A stretch of DNA of 64,000 nt from Enterovibrio norvegicus FF-33 (GTDB lineage Bacteria; Pseudomonadota; Gammaproteobacteria; Enterobacterales; Vibrionaceae): positions 1,593,063-1,657,062 of the forward strand of contig NZ_AJYD02000038.1 of the NCBI RefSeq assembly GCF_000286835.2, given 5' to 3'. Under the pieces are notes generated by a model, which saw only the letters and a program-made list of their open reading frames with translations, was not told the origin of the DNA and did no database searches. A program made the translations under genes and the position numbers. Shown here piece after piece: positions 9,901 to 18,322 of this stretch (positions are counted from its first letter, which is position 1; each line of letters starts with the position of its first letter).

Positions 9901-10494
9901 GTCTGTGCCATCGCCACCGTCTGTGCCATCACCGCCGTCTGTGCCATCACCACTGTCTGTGCCATCACCGCTGTCTGTGCCATCGCCACTGTCTGTGCCA
10001 TCACCGCTGTCGGTGCCATCGCCACTGTCTGTGCCATCACCGCTGTCTGTGCCATCACCGCTGTCGGTGTTTTCTCCCCCGCCATCAGAGCCGCCTGACC
10101 CAGACTCCAAACCGTCAGTGGTGGTCGTTTTCTTGAGCTCAATATCTAGTGCACTATCCTCACCACCCACGGTGACGTTACGCACTAAATTGCCAAAATC
10201 ATTGTGTGAGATAGCAAGTATGTAGTTGCCACTAGGAAGCGAGAATAACGCTTTGCCCGAAGTATCGGTGCGGTGGGTGTTGCCTGATACATCGACGATG
10301 GCATTGGAGACCGCTTGATTCGAATCCTGATCAGTTAACACCACACTTAACACGTATGTGATCGTCGTTTCTGAATTGGTTTCGTCACCATCGCTACCTC
10401 CGCCGCAGGCAGATAATAAAAATGATAGACAAAGGTAGGTGAAAATTCTGAAATTACTCAAAGGGATACATCCATTCGCTAAGAATCCAACCAC
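6937..10494 (-). CDS. Secreted lipoprotein endo-1,3-beta-glucanase, GH81 family
   Basis: The predicted product cleaves beta-1,3-glucans such as laminarin. A lipoprotein signal ends at LLSAC with lipidated Cys30. Then come a carboxypeptidase-regulatory-like beta domain (about 45-120), a Gly/Asp/Thr linker of 12 six-residue repeats (about 145-215), a carbohydrate-binding-like beta-sandwich (about 220-370) and a GH81 catalytic region (about 390-1185). GH81 hallmarks are PTHKWWGSV, DHHFHYGYFVRAAAEI and FSWASGHANFALGNNNESTSEA, which carries the catalytic Glu pair. The start is GTG 10494 with GGAG nine bases upstream. A TTG 11 codons later would give a more standard lipoprotein leader. The gene is monocistronic, with a LacI-type palindrome 26 bases upstream. 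Confidence 0.87.
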   Translation of the reverse strand: MVGFLANGCIPLSNFRIFTYLCLSFLLSACGGGSDGDETNSETTITYVLSVVLTDQDSNQAVSNAIVDVSGNTHRTDTSGKALFSLPSGNYILAISHNDFGNLVRNVTVGGEDSALDIELKKTTTTDGLESGSGGSDGGGENTDSGDGTDSGDGTDSGDGTDSGDGTDSGDGTDSGDGTDSGDGTDGGDGTDGGDGTDSGDGTDGGDGTDGGDGTPENTNGYVFHSENADSFDFAESAVSWGSNSTINKTPSDTTYERAIQVTSGTGYGVPYAELAWGNRNPAKAIDASAYNQLRFKVKSTFAAQVEVSIQGVNSTEDKKPYAINTGTALSNGWIEMQVPFPAFADLTWIGLQFSGSGTVLVADVYLVEDENAGNGSTYNGDYVITPYGAGSISDTFNPEGYGCAEDHGFWVFNAGVVKPGVESCSNIGTPTQIFPQLVPELSDQPVPTHKWWGSVSFLGEMRIGDPNGAGYITPDPVSARISERGFRMLGIPSGLRGAVDKFEYTVPAPFDEVFDGIAIANSQFSDMEGYLKDHSDGAMTVEWRNGTTPIMEATFVHGSPYVYVKAFHGDIVLKTLRSNSGEKGTFADSNNMLGIWTSIAGNRTNFLVVGEGATTFTGKTSNRITVINSAKEATITLLPGTAVPSNAVSNEFAALARQVVRNVEIDYEVNRANNQVTVTHSYLNASGSPIETLAGLHPMHWKNSNAPTTDHKMRSARGVIKFSQTNAFSYTMPFVGVLPTLPSTVGDVNDTTLRSLVTEYVNKGSNGWNPYTDTYWSGKSYGKAAEVIAIARSIGMETEANTLTVWLKSELEDWFSADTNGGLDTVRYFVYDETWTTLLGVEESFGTHQQLNDHHFHYGYFVRAAAEICRTDKSWCGADQYGPMVELLIRDYAASKGDDMFPYLRNFDPANGFSWASGHANFALGNNNESTSEAANSYGAIVLYGMITGDQDLVDKGMYLHASSSAAYWEYWNNLDGYRNRSPLYPNKGDDYDNFPPGYDKITTSIIWGTGGVFSTWFSGAYAHILGIQGLPLNPLVFHVGLHADYMEDYVELGLTESSNGKASGLQDGHWRDIWWNLWAMTDADAAIADYETRGSNYVTEEGESKAHTYHWIHTWKALGHLMTGTGALTADSPTAVAFKKGDTLTYMAYNYESTTQQVQFSDGVVLTVQPNSFGIRTTTANGN
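9851..10066. repeat. Twelve tandem 18-bp repeats encoding the GH81 protein linker
   Basis: I count twelve copies of an 18-bp unit (GTGCCATCRCCRCYGTCKGT-like, overlapping by design) inside the GH81 gene. Each encodes GDGTDS or GDGTDG. Differences are mainly at third codon positions. Such an array can expand or contract in frame by slippage, changing the distance between the lipid anchor and the enzyme. Confidence 0.9.
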
Positions 10495-10518
10495 TTTCTA
10501 ATGCTCCATAAGCAATTT

Positions 10519-10532
10519 TGAAAGCGCTTTCT
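10519..10532. promoter_or_regulatory. LacI-family-type operator upstream of GH81 gene
   Basis: The sequence TGAAAGCGCTTTCT contains the perfect palindrome GAAAGCGCTTTC with a central CG. This is the typical layout of sites bound by LacI-family sugar repressors. It lies 26 bases upstream of the glucanase start, where a bound repressor would block transcription. No LacI-family gene is in the window. Confidence 0.55.
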
Positions 10533-10693
10533 TTTCGTGGATTATATAGATGCCGGATATTCAATGGACATTGGTTCATCACAAATTAAGTGTTGTCGTC
10601 GCATTTATTGCTCACTCACGACATATGAACCATCCGAACCTTAAGTGAGACAGGCAAGGGATATCTACAATCCCAAACACAAAAATTAACCAC

Positions 10694-10722
10694 AAAAAAA
10701 GCGCCTTAACAAAGGCGCTTTC
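10694..10722 (-). terminator. Rho-independent terminator of the helicase gene
   Basis: On the minus strand AAAGCGCCTT, a short loop and AAGGCGCTTTTTTT form a strong GC stem with a T-run, 15 bases past the helicase stop codon. The remaining bases between 10495 and 10693 hold no gene. Confidence 0.9.
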
Positions 10723-10737
10723 TTATTCAATCGACGA

Positions 10738-12060
10738 TTACTCTTCGACGGGCTTTTTCTTCTTAACCATAAAGACATCTTCACCCACAGACACACCTTG
10801 ATAGAAGCTTTTATTGCGCTTCTTCGGTGCTGCTTTTTTAGAGGTTGGCTTATTGGTTTTCTTCGCTTGTGTCGGTTTCTTACTAAACGCTTTCTTACGT
10901 TGAGGCACCAGACCTTTAAACTTACCTTCCAACCCTTCAAAGGTCGCAAAGGTCATTTTCTTGTCAAGGAAGCCTTCAATGCTTTTGAAGCTGTTCCAGT
11001 CTTTCGGGCCAACGAAAGAAATCGCGATACCTTTATTACCAGCACGACCTGTACGGCCAATACGGTGAACATATTCTTCGGAGTGCTTAGGCATATCAAA
11101 GTTCACAACATGCGAAACGTTTGAAATGTCCAAGCCACGCGATGCCAGATCTGTTGTGACCAACACTCGATGCAAGCCGCGCTCAAACTCATTCATGATG
11201 CGGTTACGCGCACTTTGGCTCATCTCGCCGCTCAGTGCAACAGCCTTGATGCCACGCTCTACAAACATGTTTGCCAAACGTTCAGTATCTGCTCGCGTTG
11301 CAGTAAATACCATTAGCTGTTGATATTCTTCTTCTGCTAACACGCGATCCAGCAATGCTTGCTTGTGATCTAGGTGGTCACATAGATAGAAGCGCTGCTC
11401 GATATCTTTGTGTTCTTCGTTAACAAAACCAATCGCTACGCGCTTTGGTTCATTCAACATGTCAGCGGCAATGTCATTGACTTGGCGATGATCAAGCGTT
11501 GCAGAGAACATCAGCGTTTGACGACGACGGTGACCCGCTGCATCGTTAATCGCTTTAAGCTGGGGTGCAAAGCCCAAATCCAACATGCGGTCGGCTTCAT
11601 CAAGGATCAACATTTCCAAACCTTCTAGGCTTAGATGACGATGCTCAAGGTGGTCAGCAAGACGACCAGGGGTCGCAACCACGAACACTGGGTCTTTACG
11701 AAATTCTTTCGCTTGATCATTGAAGTTCTCACCACCAAGGATCAACACGGCTTTGTATTGTGTGCCCGCAATCAATTTACGCAGCTCACCATATACTTGT
11801 TTTGCCAATTCACGAGTAGGTGCAAGCACAACAACACGTGGATCACGGCGGGTTAACGCCTTGACGCGCATCACGCGCTGCATCGCTGGGAGCAAGAAGG
11901 CCAGTGTTTTACCTGAGCCCGTTTTAGACGACGCCAACAAATCTTTCCCTGCATTTACAACAGGAATGGCGGATGCCTGAACATCTGTCGCGGAATCAAA
12001 TCCCCAGTGTTCAATTGTTTTTAGCAGGCGCTTGTCTAAACCCAGGTCTTCAAATTGCAA
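10738..12060 (-). CDS. DEAD-box ATP-dependent RNA helicase
   Basis: This RNA helicase probably acts in ribosome assembly or mRNA turnover. Motifs in order are the Q-motif region (GFDSATDVQASAIP), motif I SSKTGSGKT, Ia PTRELAKQV, II DEADRMLD, III SAT, IV-V with TTDLASRGLD, and VI HRIGRTGRAG. The core is followed by a Lys-rich basic tail of about 80 residues (runs such as KKPTQAKKTNKP), usual for RNA-anchoring extensions. At 440 residues it is nearest to the SrmB/RhlE group, but I cannot assign it to one subfamily by eye, so no symbol is given. It stands alone with its own terminator. Confidence 0.93.
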   Translation of the reverse strand: MQFEDLGLDKRLLKTIEHWGFDSATDVQASAIPVVNAGKDLLASSKTGSGKTLAFLLPAMQRVMRVKALTRRDPRVVVLAPTRELAKQVYGELRKLIAGTQYKAVLILGGENFNDQAKEFRKDPVFVVATPGRLADHLEHRHLSLEGLEMLILDEADRMLDLGFAPQLKAINDAAGHRRRQTLMFSATLDHRQVNDIAADMLNEPKRVAIGFVNEEHKDIEQRFYLCDHLDHKQALLDRVLAEEEYQQLMVFTATRADTERLANMFVERGIKAVALSGEMSQSARNRIMNEFERGLHRVLVTTDLASRGLDISNVSHVVNFDMPKHSEEYVHRIGRTGRAGNKGIAISFVGPKDWNSFKSIEGFLDKKMTFATFEGLEGKFKGLVPQRKKAFSKKPTQAKKTNKPTSKKAAPKKRNKSFYQGVSVGEDVFMVKKKKPVEE

Positions 12061-12293
12061 GGTGATACTCCAATGTTTCTTTATATACAGGCCGTTACTG
12101 CGTATTCGTTATACTTATCAACGCAAAGTGACGCCCCACAGAAATAGGCGCGGATCTTATCATATTTCTTCATTACCACACATTTTTATTGTGCGTGATC
12201 ACACTTTCACCGACAACCAGCATCTATCCATCGGTATTTCTCTTTTTGACAGGTAGCGTGGGGGTCAAACTAGTCATACCGAGAAACCAATTA

Positions 12294-12815
12294 ATGCCAA
12301 CATCCAGCCCACTATATGCTTGGAAACGCTTTACGCTTGAAGAACGCGAACACACTTTTCCAAACGGATTAGTGACCTCGCACATCACCCTTACCCATCC
12401 TGGTGCCGTGCTTATCCTGCCAGTGGCGAATGACGGTAAATTGGTCATGATTCACCAATACCGTCCATCTATCGATCGTTGGATTTACGAGTTTCCCGCA
12501 GGCACCATGGAATTAAACGAATCACCTGATGTGTGTGCAAAACGTGAACTTGCCGAAGAAGTGCAATTAGCAGCCTCTGAGTGGCACAAGATTGGCGAAT
12601 CACTGCCTGCTCCTGGATTTTGCGATGAAACCCAGTATTTGTATGTGGCAAAACAGGTTTCAGACTGTGAAGGCGAACTGGACGACGACGAAGTGCTTGA
12701 AGTGGTGCATTTCCCTGTTGATGAAGTGGCTCGTATGATAGCCAACAACGACATTCAAGATAGCAAAACCATTGTGGCATTTTGCCGCGCTCAACTTTTA
12801 GGGCTGATACGCTGA
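12294..12815 (+). CDS. NUDIX hydrolase, ADP-ribose pyrophosphatase-like
   Basis: NUDIX enzymes hydrolyse nucleoside diphosphates linked to another group. The box starts at GTMELNE and continues to RELAEEVQL, matching G-x5-E-x7-REL-x-EE, but Gln replaces the usual Gly after the EE-x pair. The upstream PVANDGKLVMIHQYRP and WIYEFPAG segments resemble the ADP-ribose pyrophosphatase (NudF-like) group. A longer frame begins at 12189, but its first 35 residues look like untranslated leader. The ATG at 12294 gives 173 residues with normal domain boundaries. The ribosome-binding site is weak. The gene lies alone between a divergent helicase gene and a terminator. Confidence 0.85.
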   Translation: MPTSSPLYAWKRFTLEEREHTFPNGLVTSHITLTHPGAVLILPVANDGKLVMIHQYRPSIDRWIYEFPAGTMELNESPDVCAKRELAEEVQLAASEWHKIGESLPAPGFCDETQYLYVAKQVSDCEGELDDDEVLEVVHFPVDEVARMIANNDIQDSKTIVAFCRAQLLGLIR

Positions 12816-12906
12816 TAATTCCTAGTCCAGTGTCTCTTTGCTTTTTTGTATCAACGCTGACTACCTTTCCCTTCGACCTACGCCACCTCACATGGCTAAG
12901 GTAATC

Positions 12907-12932
12907 GGCACGTCGATCACAACGTGCCTTTT
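12907..12932 (+). terminator. Rho-independent terminator after the NUDIX gene
   Basis: GGCACGT and ACGTGCC pair across an eight-base loop and are followed by TTTT, 92 bases after the NUDIX stop codon. Confidence 0.7.
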
Positions 12933-13009
12933 AAACAAAGTGTTAACATTGACATCCGACCAGTTGAACAATTAACGTGAGTGAAGCAATTTCAACTCAA
13001 GGAAGAACA

Positions 13010-13486
13010 ATGAAACAGACTCTTGCCCATGCTAACCGAATGCTAAAACTATTCGGATTCTTCAAAGTTCCTTTAATTTGGTATTGCCGCCCTAAAATTC
13101 TTGTGCTCAACGAAGAGCGCGTTCAAATTCGAATTCCACTCAAGCGAAGAAACAAAAATCACCTGAACAGTATGTATTTCGGCGTTTTAGCGGTAGGTGC
13201 TGATGTGGCTGGCGGTTTTATGGCGATGAGTAAATCTGAGTCTCGAGGCAAGACAATATCACTTGCATTCAAATCAGTGACCGCTGAGTTCCTAAAGCGT
13301 CCAGAGGCTGATGTGATTTTCACATGTGACGACGGAAAACTCATCGATCAGATGCTAGATCAGACAATATCAAGCGGCGAGCGTGTCAATCAACCCGTCA
13401 GAATCACGGCAACATGCCCTTCCTTACATGGTGATGAACCGATGGCGATCTTTGATTTAACATTGTCAGTAAAAGCAATAAACTGA
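13010..13486 (+). CDS. DUF4442/PaaI-like hotdog-fold protein
   Basis: The 158-residue product resembles the DUF4442 group of hotdog-fold, thioesterase-like proteins. The pattern seen is IRIPLKRRNKNHLNSMYFGVLAVGADVAGG, where Asn-His-x-x-Ser-Met-Tyr sits at the place of the acyl-CoA thioesterase active-site segment. It is followed by a beta strand rich in Lys/Ala and AEFLKRPEADVIFTCDDG. No signal peptide or membrane segment is seen. A GTG at 12977 in the same frame lacks a ribosome-binding site, while the ATG at 13010 has AAGGAAG at 12999-13005. The substrate is unknown. The neighbours do not form an obvious operon. Confidence 0.72.
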   Translation: MKQTLAHANRMLKLFGFFKVPLIWYCRPKILVLNEERVQIRIPLKRRNKNHLNSMYFGVLAVGADVAGGFMAMSKSESRGKTISLAFKSVTAEFLKRPEADVIFTCDDGKLIDQMLDQTISSGERVNQPVRITATCPSLHGDEPMAIFDLTLSVKAIN

Positions 13487-13618
13487 ATTTTTCACACCAC
13501 TTTGCTGGATACGCTAAAAAAATTCAATAAGTCTCTAAAATGAAATAACTATTTCTTTGCCCTTTTATTGTTTTCGTTATTAGACTTAAGTATTAAAGCG
13601 AATTTAGCGGAGTCTGTT

Positions 13619-14830
13619 TTGGGCAAAAAAATAAGCGACTTTTTCCAACTCGATACAGCGCCCGGCATCATCCTTATTGCCTCCGCTTTTTTAGCACTCA
13701 TTATTGCTAATTCCGCCCTTGCTCCCTATTACCTCGCCCTTCTCGATACGCCTATTCACTTCAAAGTAGGTTCGCTAGATATCGAGAAAAATTTATTACT
13801 TTGGATCAATGATGGTTTGATGGCCATTTTCTTTTTGCTTATTGGCTTGGAAGTAAAGCGTGAGTTAATACAAGGCGCACTGCGCACTCGATCTAGAGCC
13901 ATGTTCCCTTTGATCGCGGCTGTTGGCGGAATGGTTTTTCCGGTGCTTATTTTTGTTTTGTTTAACGCAAACGACCCACAAGCATTGGGAGGCTGGGCAA
14001 TACCTGCCGCTACAGATATCGCTTTTACATTGGGTGTATTGGCGTTGTTTGGAAAACGCGTTCCTGTGAGTTTAAAAGTGTTCCTACTTGCATTGGCGGT
14101 GATCGACGATCTTGGCGCGGTGATCATTATTGCACTGTTTTTTAGCAGTGATTTGTCTTTGCTAGCACTGTCCATTGCCGTTTTAGCTTCTGCCACTTTG
14201 TTCTACATGAATGCAAAAGGCGTTGCTCGATTGACGGGATATTTATTGGTTGGTGCGATTCTTTGGGTCGCGGTACTTAAATCAGGCGTACACGCCACTG
14301 TGGCGGGCGTTATTCTGGGCTTTGCCGTTCCACTAAAAATTAAACATCACCGCATCAGAAGCCCTTTGCGTTATCTTGAGCATGGCATCCACCCATGGAG
14401 TAGCTTCGTTATACTGCCGCTGTTTGCATTTGCCAACTCGGGCGTTCCAATGGAAAACTTCAACATGGGCATGATATCTGACCCCCTCCCTCTGGGTATT
14501 ATTCTCGGATTGCTGTTAGGCAAGCCTGTAGGGATTTCCATCACCTGCTATGCATCAATCAAGTTAGGGATAGCCAGCTTGCCAAAGGGTGTTCAGTTTG
14601 CGCACATCATGGCGTCATCTATCTTATGCGGCATTGGTTTCACCATGTCGATATTCATCACCACTCTGGCCTTCCCTGGCGTCGATAATCACGCATTGGT
14701 CGACTTGTCTCGTATTTCTATTTTTATTGGATCGATATTGGCTGCGGTCTTGGGTTATCTGGCATTGAAATATGCTTTGCAGTTACAACCAAAACCGAAC
14801 GCTGACGAGATTGAAGCAGAGCAAAAGTAG
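13619..14830 (+). CDS. nhaA: Na+/H+ antiporter NhaA
   Basis: NhaA exchanges two protons for one sodium ion across the inner membrane and maintains pH and salt tolerance. The protein has about eleven to twelve hydrophobic segments and the family motifs [35 protein letters not shown] (the TDIAF half of the crossing unwound helices) and [17 protein letters not shown] with the paired Asp ion-binding residues. [15 protein letters not shown] lies near the C-terminus. The frame is open from a TTG at 13568, but the TTG at 13619 is preceded by GGAG at 13609-13612 and yields the usual short cytoplasmic N-terminus (403 residues), so I choose it. No terminator is visible after it. Confidence 0.93.
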   Translation: MGKKISDFFQLDTAPGIILIASAFLALIIANSALAPYYLALLDTPIHFKVGSLDIEKNLLLWINDGLMAIFFLLIGLEVKRELIQGALRTRSRAMFPLIAAVGGMVFPVLIFVLFNANDPQALGGWAIPAATDIAFTLGVLALFGKRVPVSLKVFLLALAVIDDLGAVIIIALFFSSDLSLLALSIAVLASATLFYMNAKGVARLTGYLLVGAILWVAVLKSGVHATVAGVILGFAVPLKIKHHRIRSPLRYLEHGIHPWSSFVILPLFAFANSGVPMENFNMGMISDPLPLGIILGLLLGKPVGISITCYASIKLGIASLPKGVQFAHIMASSILCGIGFTMSIFITTLAFPGVDNHALVDLSRISIFIGSILAAVLGYLALKYALQLQPKPNADEIEAEQK

Positions 14831-15074
14831 CGCCTTTCTAAATGGACATTAACAACTAGAACGCGACTTCTCATTCACTGGTAAATGATTTCCACCTCAC
14901 TTGTAGACACAAAAATGTCACGCATTTTCTCCCCTTTTTTTGACTGTCATAAGTCAGAAGTTCTGCAAGTTTTCTGGCGTGTTTTTACCCCACCAAAGCC
15001 CAACTATTGACATTTATAGAAGCCGCATCACAGCAGTGTTCAAAGAGGAAACCTACCTAGTTATCAACTGTTTC

Positions 15075-15100
15075 TGTGGATAAAAAATCATTTATCCACA
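15075..15100. promoter_or_regulatory. Inverted pair of perfect DnaA boxes
   Basis: TGTGGATAA (15075-15083) and TTATCCACA (15092-15100) are exact matches to the E. coli DnaA box consensus in head-to-head orientation, embedded in a 10-bp-armed hairpin. They lie in the 423-base gap between convergent nhaA and the RND pump gene. The rest of that gap (14831-15210) holds no gene I can support. Confidence 0.55.
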
Positions 15101-15210
15101 TGCCGAAAATGAACAAAAGCCATTGATATTAAAGGAATTAATATAGTCCAGAAATAGATGCTGTTTTTCATGCAATTTTTCTTTGTGATTTTCGGCAAAT
15201 AATAGACATG

Positions 15211-15238
15211 AAAAAGGCCTGCAATATACAGACCTTTT
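15211..15238 (-). terminator. Rho-independent terminator of the RND pump operon
   Basis: On the minus strand AAAGGTCTG pairs with CAGGCCTTT (one G-U pair) and is followed by TT and AT-rich sequence, 16 bases past the pump stop codon. Confidence 0.75.
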
Positions 15239-15253
15239 GACGGTGAATGTTAC

Positions 15254-18200
15254 TTAGTCAGCAGCGAAATACTTCACTCTATAGAAGATTCGATAAAGCA
15301 CCGGAACCACAATCAAAGTCAGTACTGTGGCAAAACCCAACCCGAACATGATGGTTACAGCCATTGGTTTAAAAAACACATCAGGCAAGAGTGGCAACAT
15401 GCCAAGTACCGTGGTGATAGCTGCCATACAAACGGGACGAACACGGCTCACCGACGCGTCGACAATGGCAGTGTATGGCTCTTTTCCGCTTTCCATTTCA
15501 GTGTTGATTTGGTCAATCAAAACAATGCCATTCTTAATCAACATGCCCGATAAGCTCAAGAAGCCTAGCAATGCCATAAAGCCAAACGGCGTATTAAGCA
15601 CCAACAAGCCAGTCGTGACACCAATAATAGCCAGAGGCACGGTTAACCAGACGATGAGTGAGTCCTTCACTGAGTTAAACAGAAATACCGTAATCAAGAA
15701 CATGAACAGATAACCGAGAGGCATGGTAGTGAACAAGCTTTCCTGCGCATCGCCCGACGATTCATATTCTCCACCCCATTCGATGCTGTAGCCTTTAGGT
15801 AGTGGAATAGCTTCAATTTCTGGCTTGATACGTTTTAACAAGGTAGCCGCCGTCACATCTTTCAACGGATCGGGATCAGCAAATACCGTTAATGTACGCT
15901 TGCGATTTTCTCGCACAATAAGCGGGTCTTCCCAAATCAAATCGTAACCCAAAATAACCTGCTGCAGTGGGATAAAGTCATTGAGCACTGGGCTCCAAAT
16001 TTTTATCCCTTCAATGGTTTTCACATCCACACGTTCAAGCTCTGGCAACCTGGCCACAATCGGCATCAAGGTGGTTCCATCGCGATAGACACCCACATTC
16101 AAACCTGAAAACGACATCATGAATAGGTCATCAACATCTGCTTTAGTAATGCCATAACGTCGGGCTTGGCTTTCATTAAACTCTGGTTGCAGAATTTTGG
16201 TTCGCTCTCTCCAATCATGACGAACATTCACCACATCAGGGTCGGCTTTTAATGTGTCGACTACCTTGGCGGCAATGGAACGCAGCACACTCGGATCTGA
16301 GCCGACAATGCGAGTCTCGATTTTTGAACCGCTAGAAGGCCCAAGTTCAATACGCTTTAGCTTGTACTGAATACCGGGGAATTCCTTATCAATGTGTGAT
16401 CTTACGTCGGACATAGATGGTAATACTGCATCGTAGTCTGTCACTCGAACGATCAGTTCACCGTAGGCTGAGTAACTTTTTTCAGGTGCATAGGTCAGCA
16501 TAAATCGCTGCGTACCTTTACCTGTGCTCGTTGATACGTATTTAACCGTAGGCTGTTCACTTACCCATGCTTCCAATGATGACAGTGTTTCTTGGGTTGC
16601 ACGGATATCCGTTCCTTCTGGCATCCACACGTCCACCATATAAACAGGCGTTGTTGAAGACGGAAAGAACGACTGCTTAAGCAGCGTGAAACCATAAAGA
16701 GAGACGGCGAGTGCGACAGAAAGCACCAACACGGTGAGGTAAGCGCGACGCATACAAATATCAAGAAGCTTTGTATACACCACAAACAACACGCCGTTGT
16801 ATGGATCACTTTCGCCATCACTCTCGCTGGCGCTTTGCTCTTTAAAAAACAGGTTGGCGAAAAATGGCGTCAAGGTAATTGCGGTAAACCAACTGAGCAT
16901 CAGCGATATGAGTAATACGCTGAATAACGTACCGCAATACTCACCCGTGGAATCGCTCGACAATCCAATGGGGGCAAAGGCAGTGACAGAAATGACGGTT
17001 GCACCCAACAATGGCCACTTGGTCTGAGTGACAATGTCAGATGCTGCTTCTATTCTGGTTCGCCCTTTCTTCAACCCAATGAGTATGCCTTCCACCACCA
17101 CAATGGCGTTATCCACCAGCATACCCAGCGCTATAACCAATGCACCAAGCGAAATGCGCTGCAAATCAATTTGGAAATACTTCATGAAGATAAAAGTACC
17201 CAAAACGGTAAGCAGCAATATCAAGCCAATCAGTAATCCCGACCTCAGCCCCATGAACAACAACAGCACCACGATCACAATTGCCACTGCTTGCGCTAGG
17301 CTCACAACAAAACCGTTAACGGATGTTTCCACTTCCACGGGTTGCGCATACACCACACCGATATCAATGCCGATAGGCTGATTTTCTTTTAATTCCGCCA
17401 AACGGCGATCGACCCGTTTTCCAACCTCCACAACATTGACCCCTTCGGCAAATGAAATGCCGAGGTTTAATGCCCTTTCTCCGTTGTATGAAAGTAAGTT
17501 GCTTGGTACGTCTTGATAACCACGGGTGATATCAGCGACATCCTTTAAGTAGATCAGACCACTGGAGCCAGCTTCATTGATGATGAGATTACCGAGTTCA
17601 TCCACGCTTTTAAATTCGCCGGTTGGATGAATACGAATATATTCATCACCCACCCGTAATGCGCCCGCGTTACTCACCACGTTTTGCGTCGCTAAAAGGT
17701 TGTAAATGACTTGTGGCGATATCCCTAAGTTCGACAGACGCCGTATCGAAATTTCGATAAAAACTTGCTCTTGCTGGGAACCGGTAACTTGTACCTTGGC
17801 CACGCCATCAACCAGCTCAAGATCTCGCCGAAGAAAATCAACGTAATCCGTCAGTTCTTTCGATGAGTAGCCTTCACCTGTTATGGCCAGCAATACACCA
17901 TATACGTCGCCAAAATCATCAATAACTTGCGGCGTATTCACGCCAGGAGGAAAACTGCCTTGAAGGTCGTTAACTTTGCGTCGCATTTCATCCCAGATTT
18001 GGGGTAGATCATCCGGTCCGTAATTGTTCTTCATTGTCACCGTGATTTGTGACAATCCACGACTGGAAATGGACGTCACTTCATCAACATACACCAGTTG
18101 CTGAACCGCTTTCTCTATTGGGTATGTGACTTCCTCTTCCACTTGCTGTGGCGTTGCTCCGGGGTAGCTTGTGACGATAAGGGCATCTTTCAGCGTAAAC

Positions 18201-18322
18201 GCAGGATCTTCCAATTGGCCCAAGCCAAAGAAAGACGTCGTACCGCCAATAAGAAAGATCAGCGTCAGCATCCAACTAATGACTTTATTTTTTATAAAGT
18301 AACTCGCAATAGTCTGTTTCAT
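15254..18322 (-). CDS. RND efflux pump inner-membrane transporter (HAE-1-like)
   Basis: This is the proton-driven pump of a tripartite efflux system. It has the standard 12-helix RND plan with two large periplasmic loops. The start is IASYFIKNKVISWML, with LEDPAFTLKDALIVTSYPGATPQQVEEEVT in the first porter domain. LGMLVDNAIVVVEGI carries the helix-4 Asp pair of the proton relay and GFLSLSGMLIKNGIVLIDQ is in the second half. Length 1022 is normal. It belongs to the hydrophobe/amphiphile family rather than the metal family. The ATG shares one base with the upstream adaptor stop (TGATG), so translation is coupled. No outer-membrane channel gene is adjacent, so a TolC encoded elsewhere is presumably used. 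Confidence 0.92.
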   Translation of the reverse strand: MKQTIASYFIKNKVISWMLTLIFLIGGTTSFFGLGQLEDPAFTLKDALIVTSYPGATPQQVEEEVTYPIEKAVQQLVYVDEVTSISSRGLSQITVTMKNNYGPDDLPQIWDEMRRKVNDLQGSFPPGVNTPQVIDDFGDVYGVLLAITGEGYSSKELTDYVDFLRRDLELVDGVAKVQVTGSQQEQVFIEISIRRLSNLGISPQVIYNLLATQNVVSNAGALRVGDEYIRIHPTGEFKSVDELGNLIINEAGSSGLIYLKDVADITRGYQDVPSNLLSYNGERALNLGISFAEGVNVVEVGKRVDRRLAELKENQPIGIDIGVVYAQPVEVETSVNGFVVSLAQAVAIVIVVLLLFMGLRSGLLIGLILLLTVLGTFIFMKYFQIDLQRISLGALVIALGMLVDNAIVVVEGILIGLKKGRTRIEAASDIVTQTKWPLLGATVISVTAFAPIGLSSDSTGEYCGTLFSVLLISLMLSWFTAITLTPFFANLFFKEQSASESDGESDPYNGVLFVVYTKLLDICMRRAYLTVLVLSVALAVSLYGFTLLKQSFFPSSTTPVYMVDVWMPEGTDIRATQETLSSLEAWVSEQPTVKYVSTSTGKGTQRFMLTYAPEKSYSAYGELIVRVTDYDAVLPSMSDVRSHIDKEFPGIQYKLKRIELGPSSGSKIETRIVGSDPSVLRSIAAKVVDTLKADPDVVNVRHDWRERTKILQPEFNESQARRYGITKADVDDLFMMSFSGLNVGVYRDGTTLMPIVARLPELERVDVKTIEGIKIWSPVLNDFIPLQQVILGYDLIWEDPLIVRENRKRTLTVFADPDPLKDVTAATLLKRIKPEIEAIPLPKGYSIEWGGEYESSGDAQESLFTTMPLGYLFMFLITVFLFNSVKDSLIVWLTVPLAIIGVTTGLLVLNTPFGFMALLGFLSLSGMLIKNGIVLIDQINTEMESGKEPYTAIVDASVSRVRPVCMAAITTVLGMLPLLPDVFFKPMAVTIMFGLGFATVLTLIVVPVLYRIFYRVKYFAAD

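Noticed and set aside
9851..10066. Regular array resembling a CRISPR
   Set aside because: Units are contiguous 18-mers with no unique spacers, fully inside a coding frame.
9836..10225. Long plus-strand frames opposite the GH81 linker
   Set aside because: They are mirror images of the 18-bp repeats (Pro-Ser-Val or Cys-His runs) and have no start signals.
10572..10632. Imperfect long inverted repeat TGGTTCAT to ATGAACCA
   Set aside because: The arms are short, the inner stem is asymmetric and no terminator or promoter defines a transcript.
12189..12293. N-terminal extension of the NUDIX frame
   Set aside because: Residues resemble translated leader and lie before the conserved domain boundary; no ribosome-binding site.
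15075..15100. Replication origin
   Set aside because: Only two DnaA boxes, no AT-rich unwinding element cluster, and no replication or partition genes next to them.
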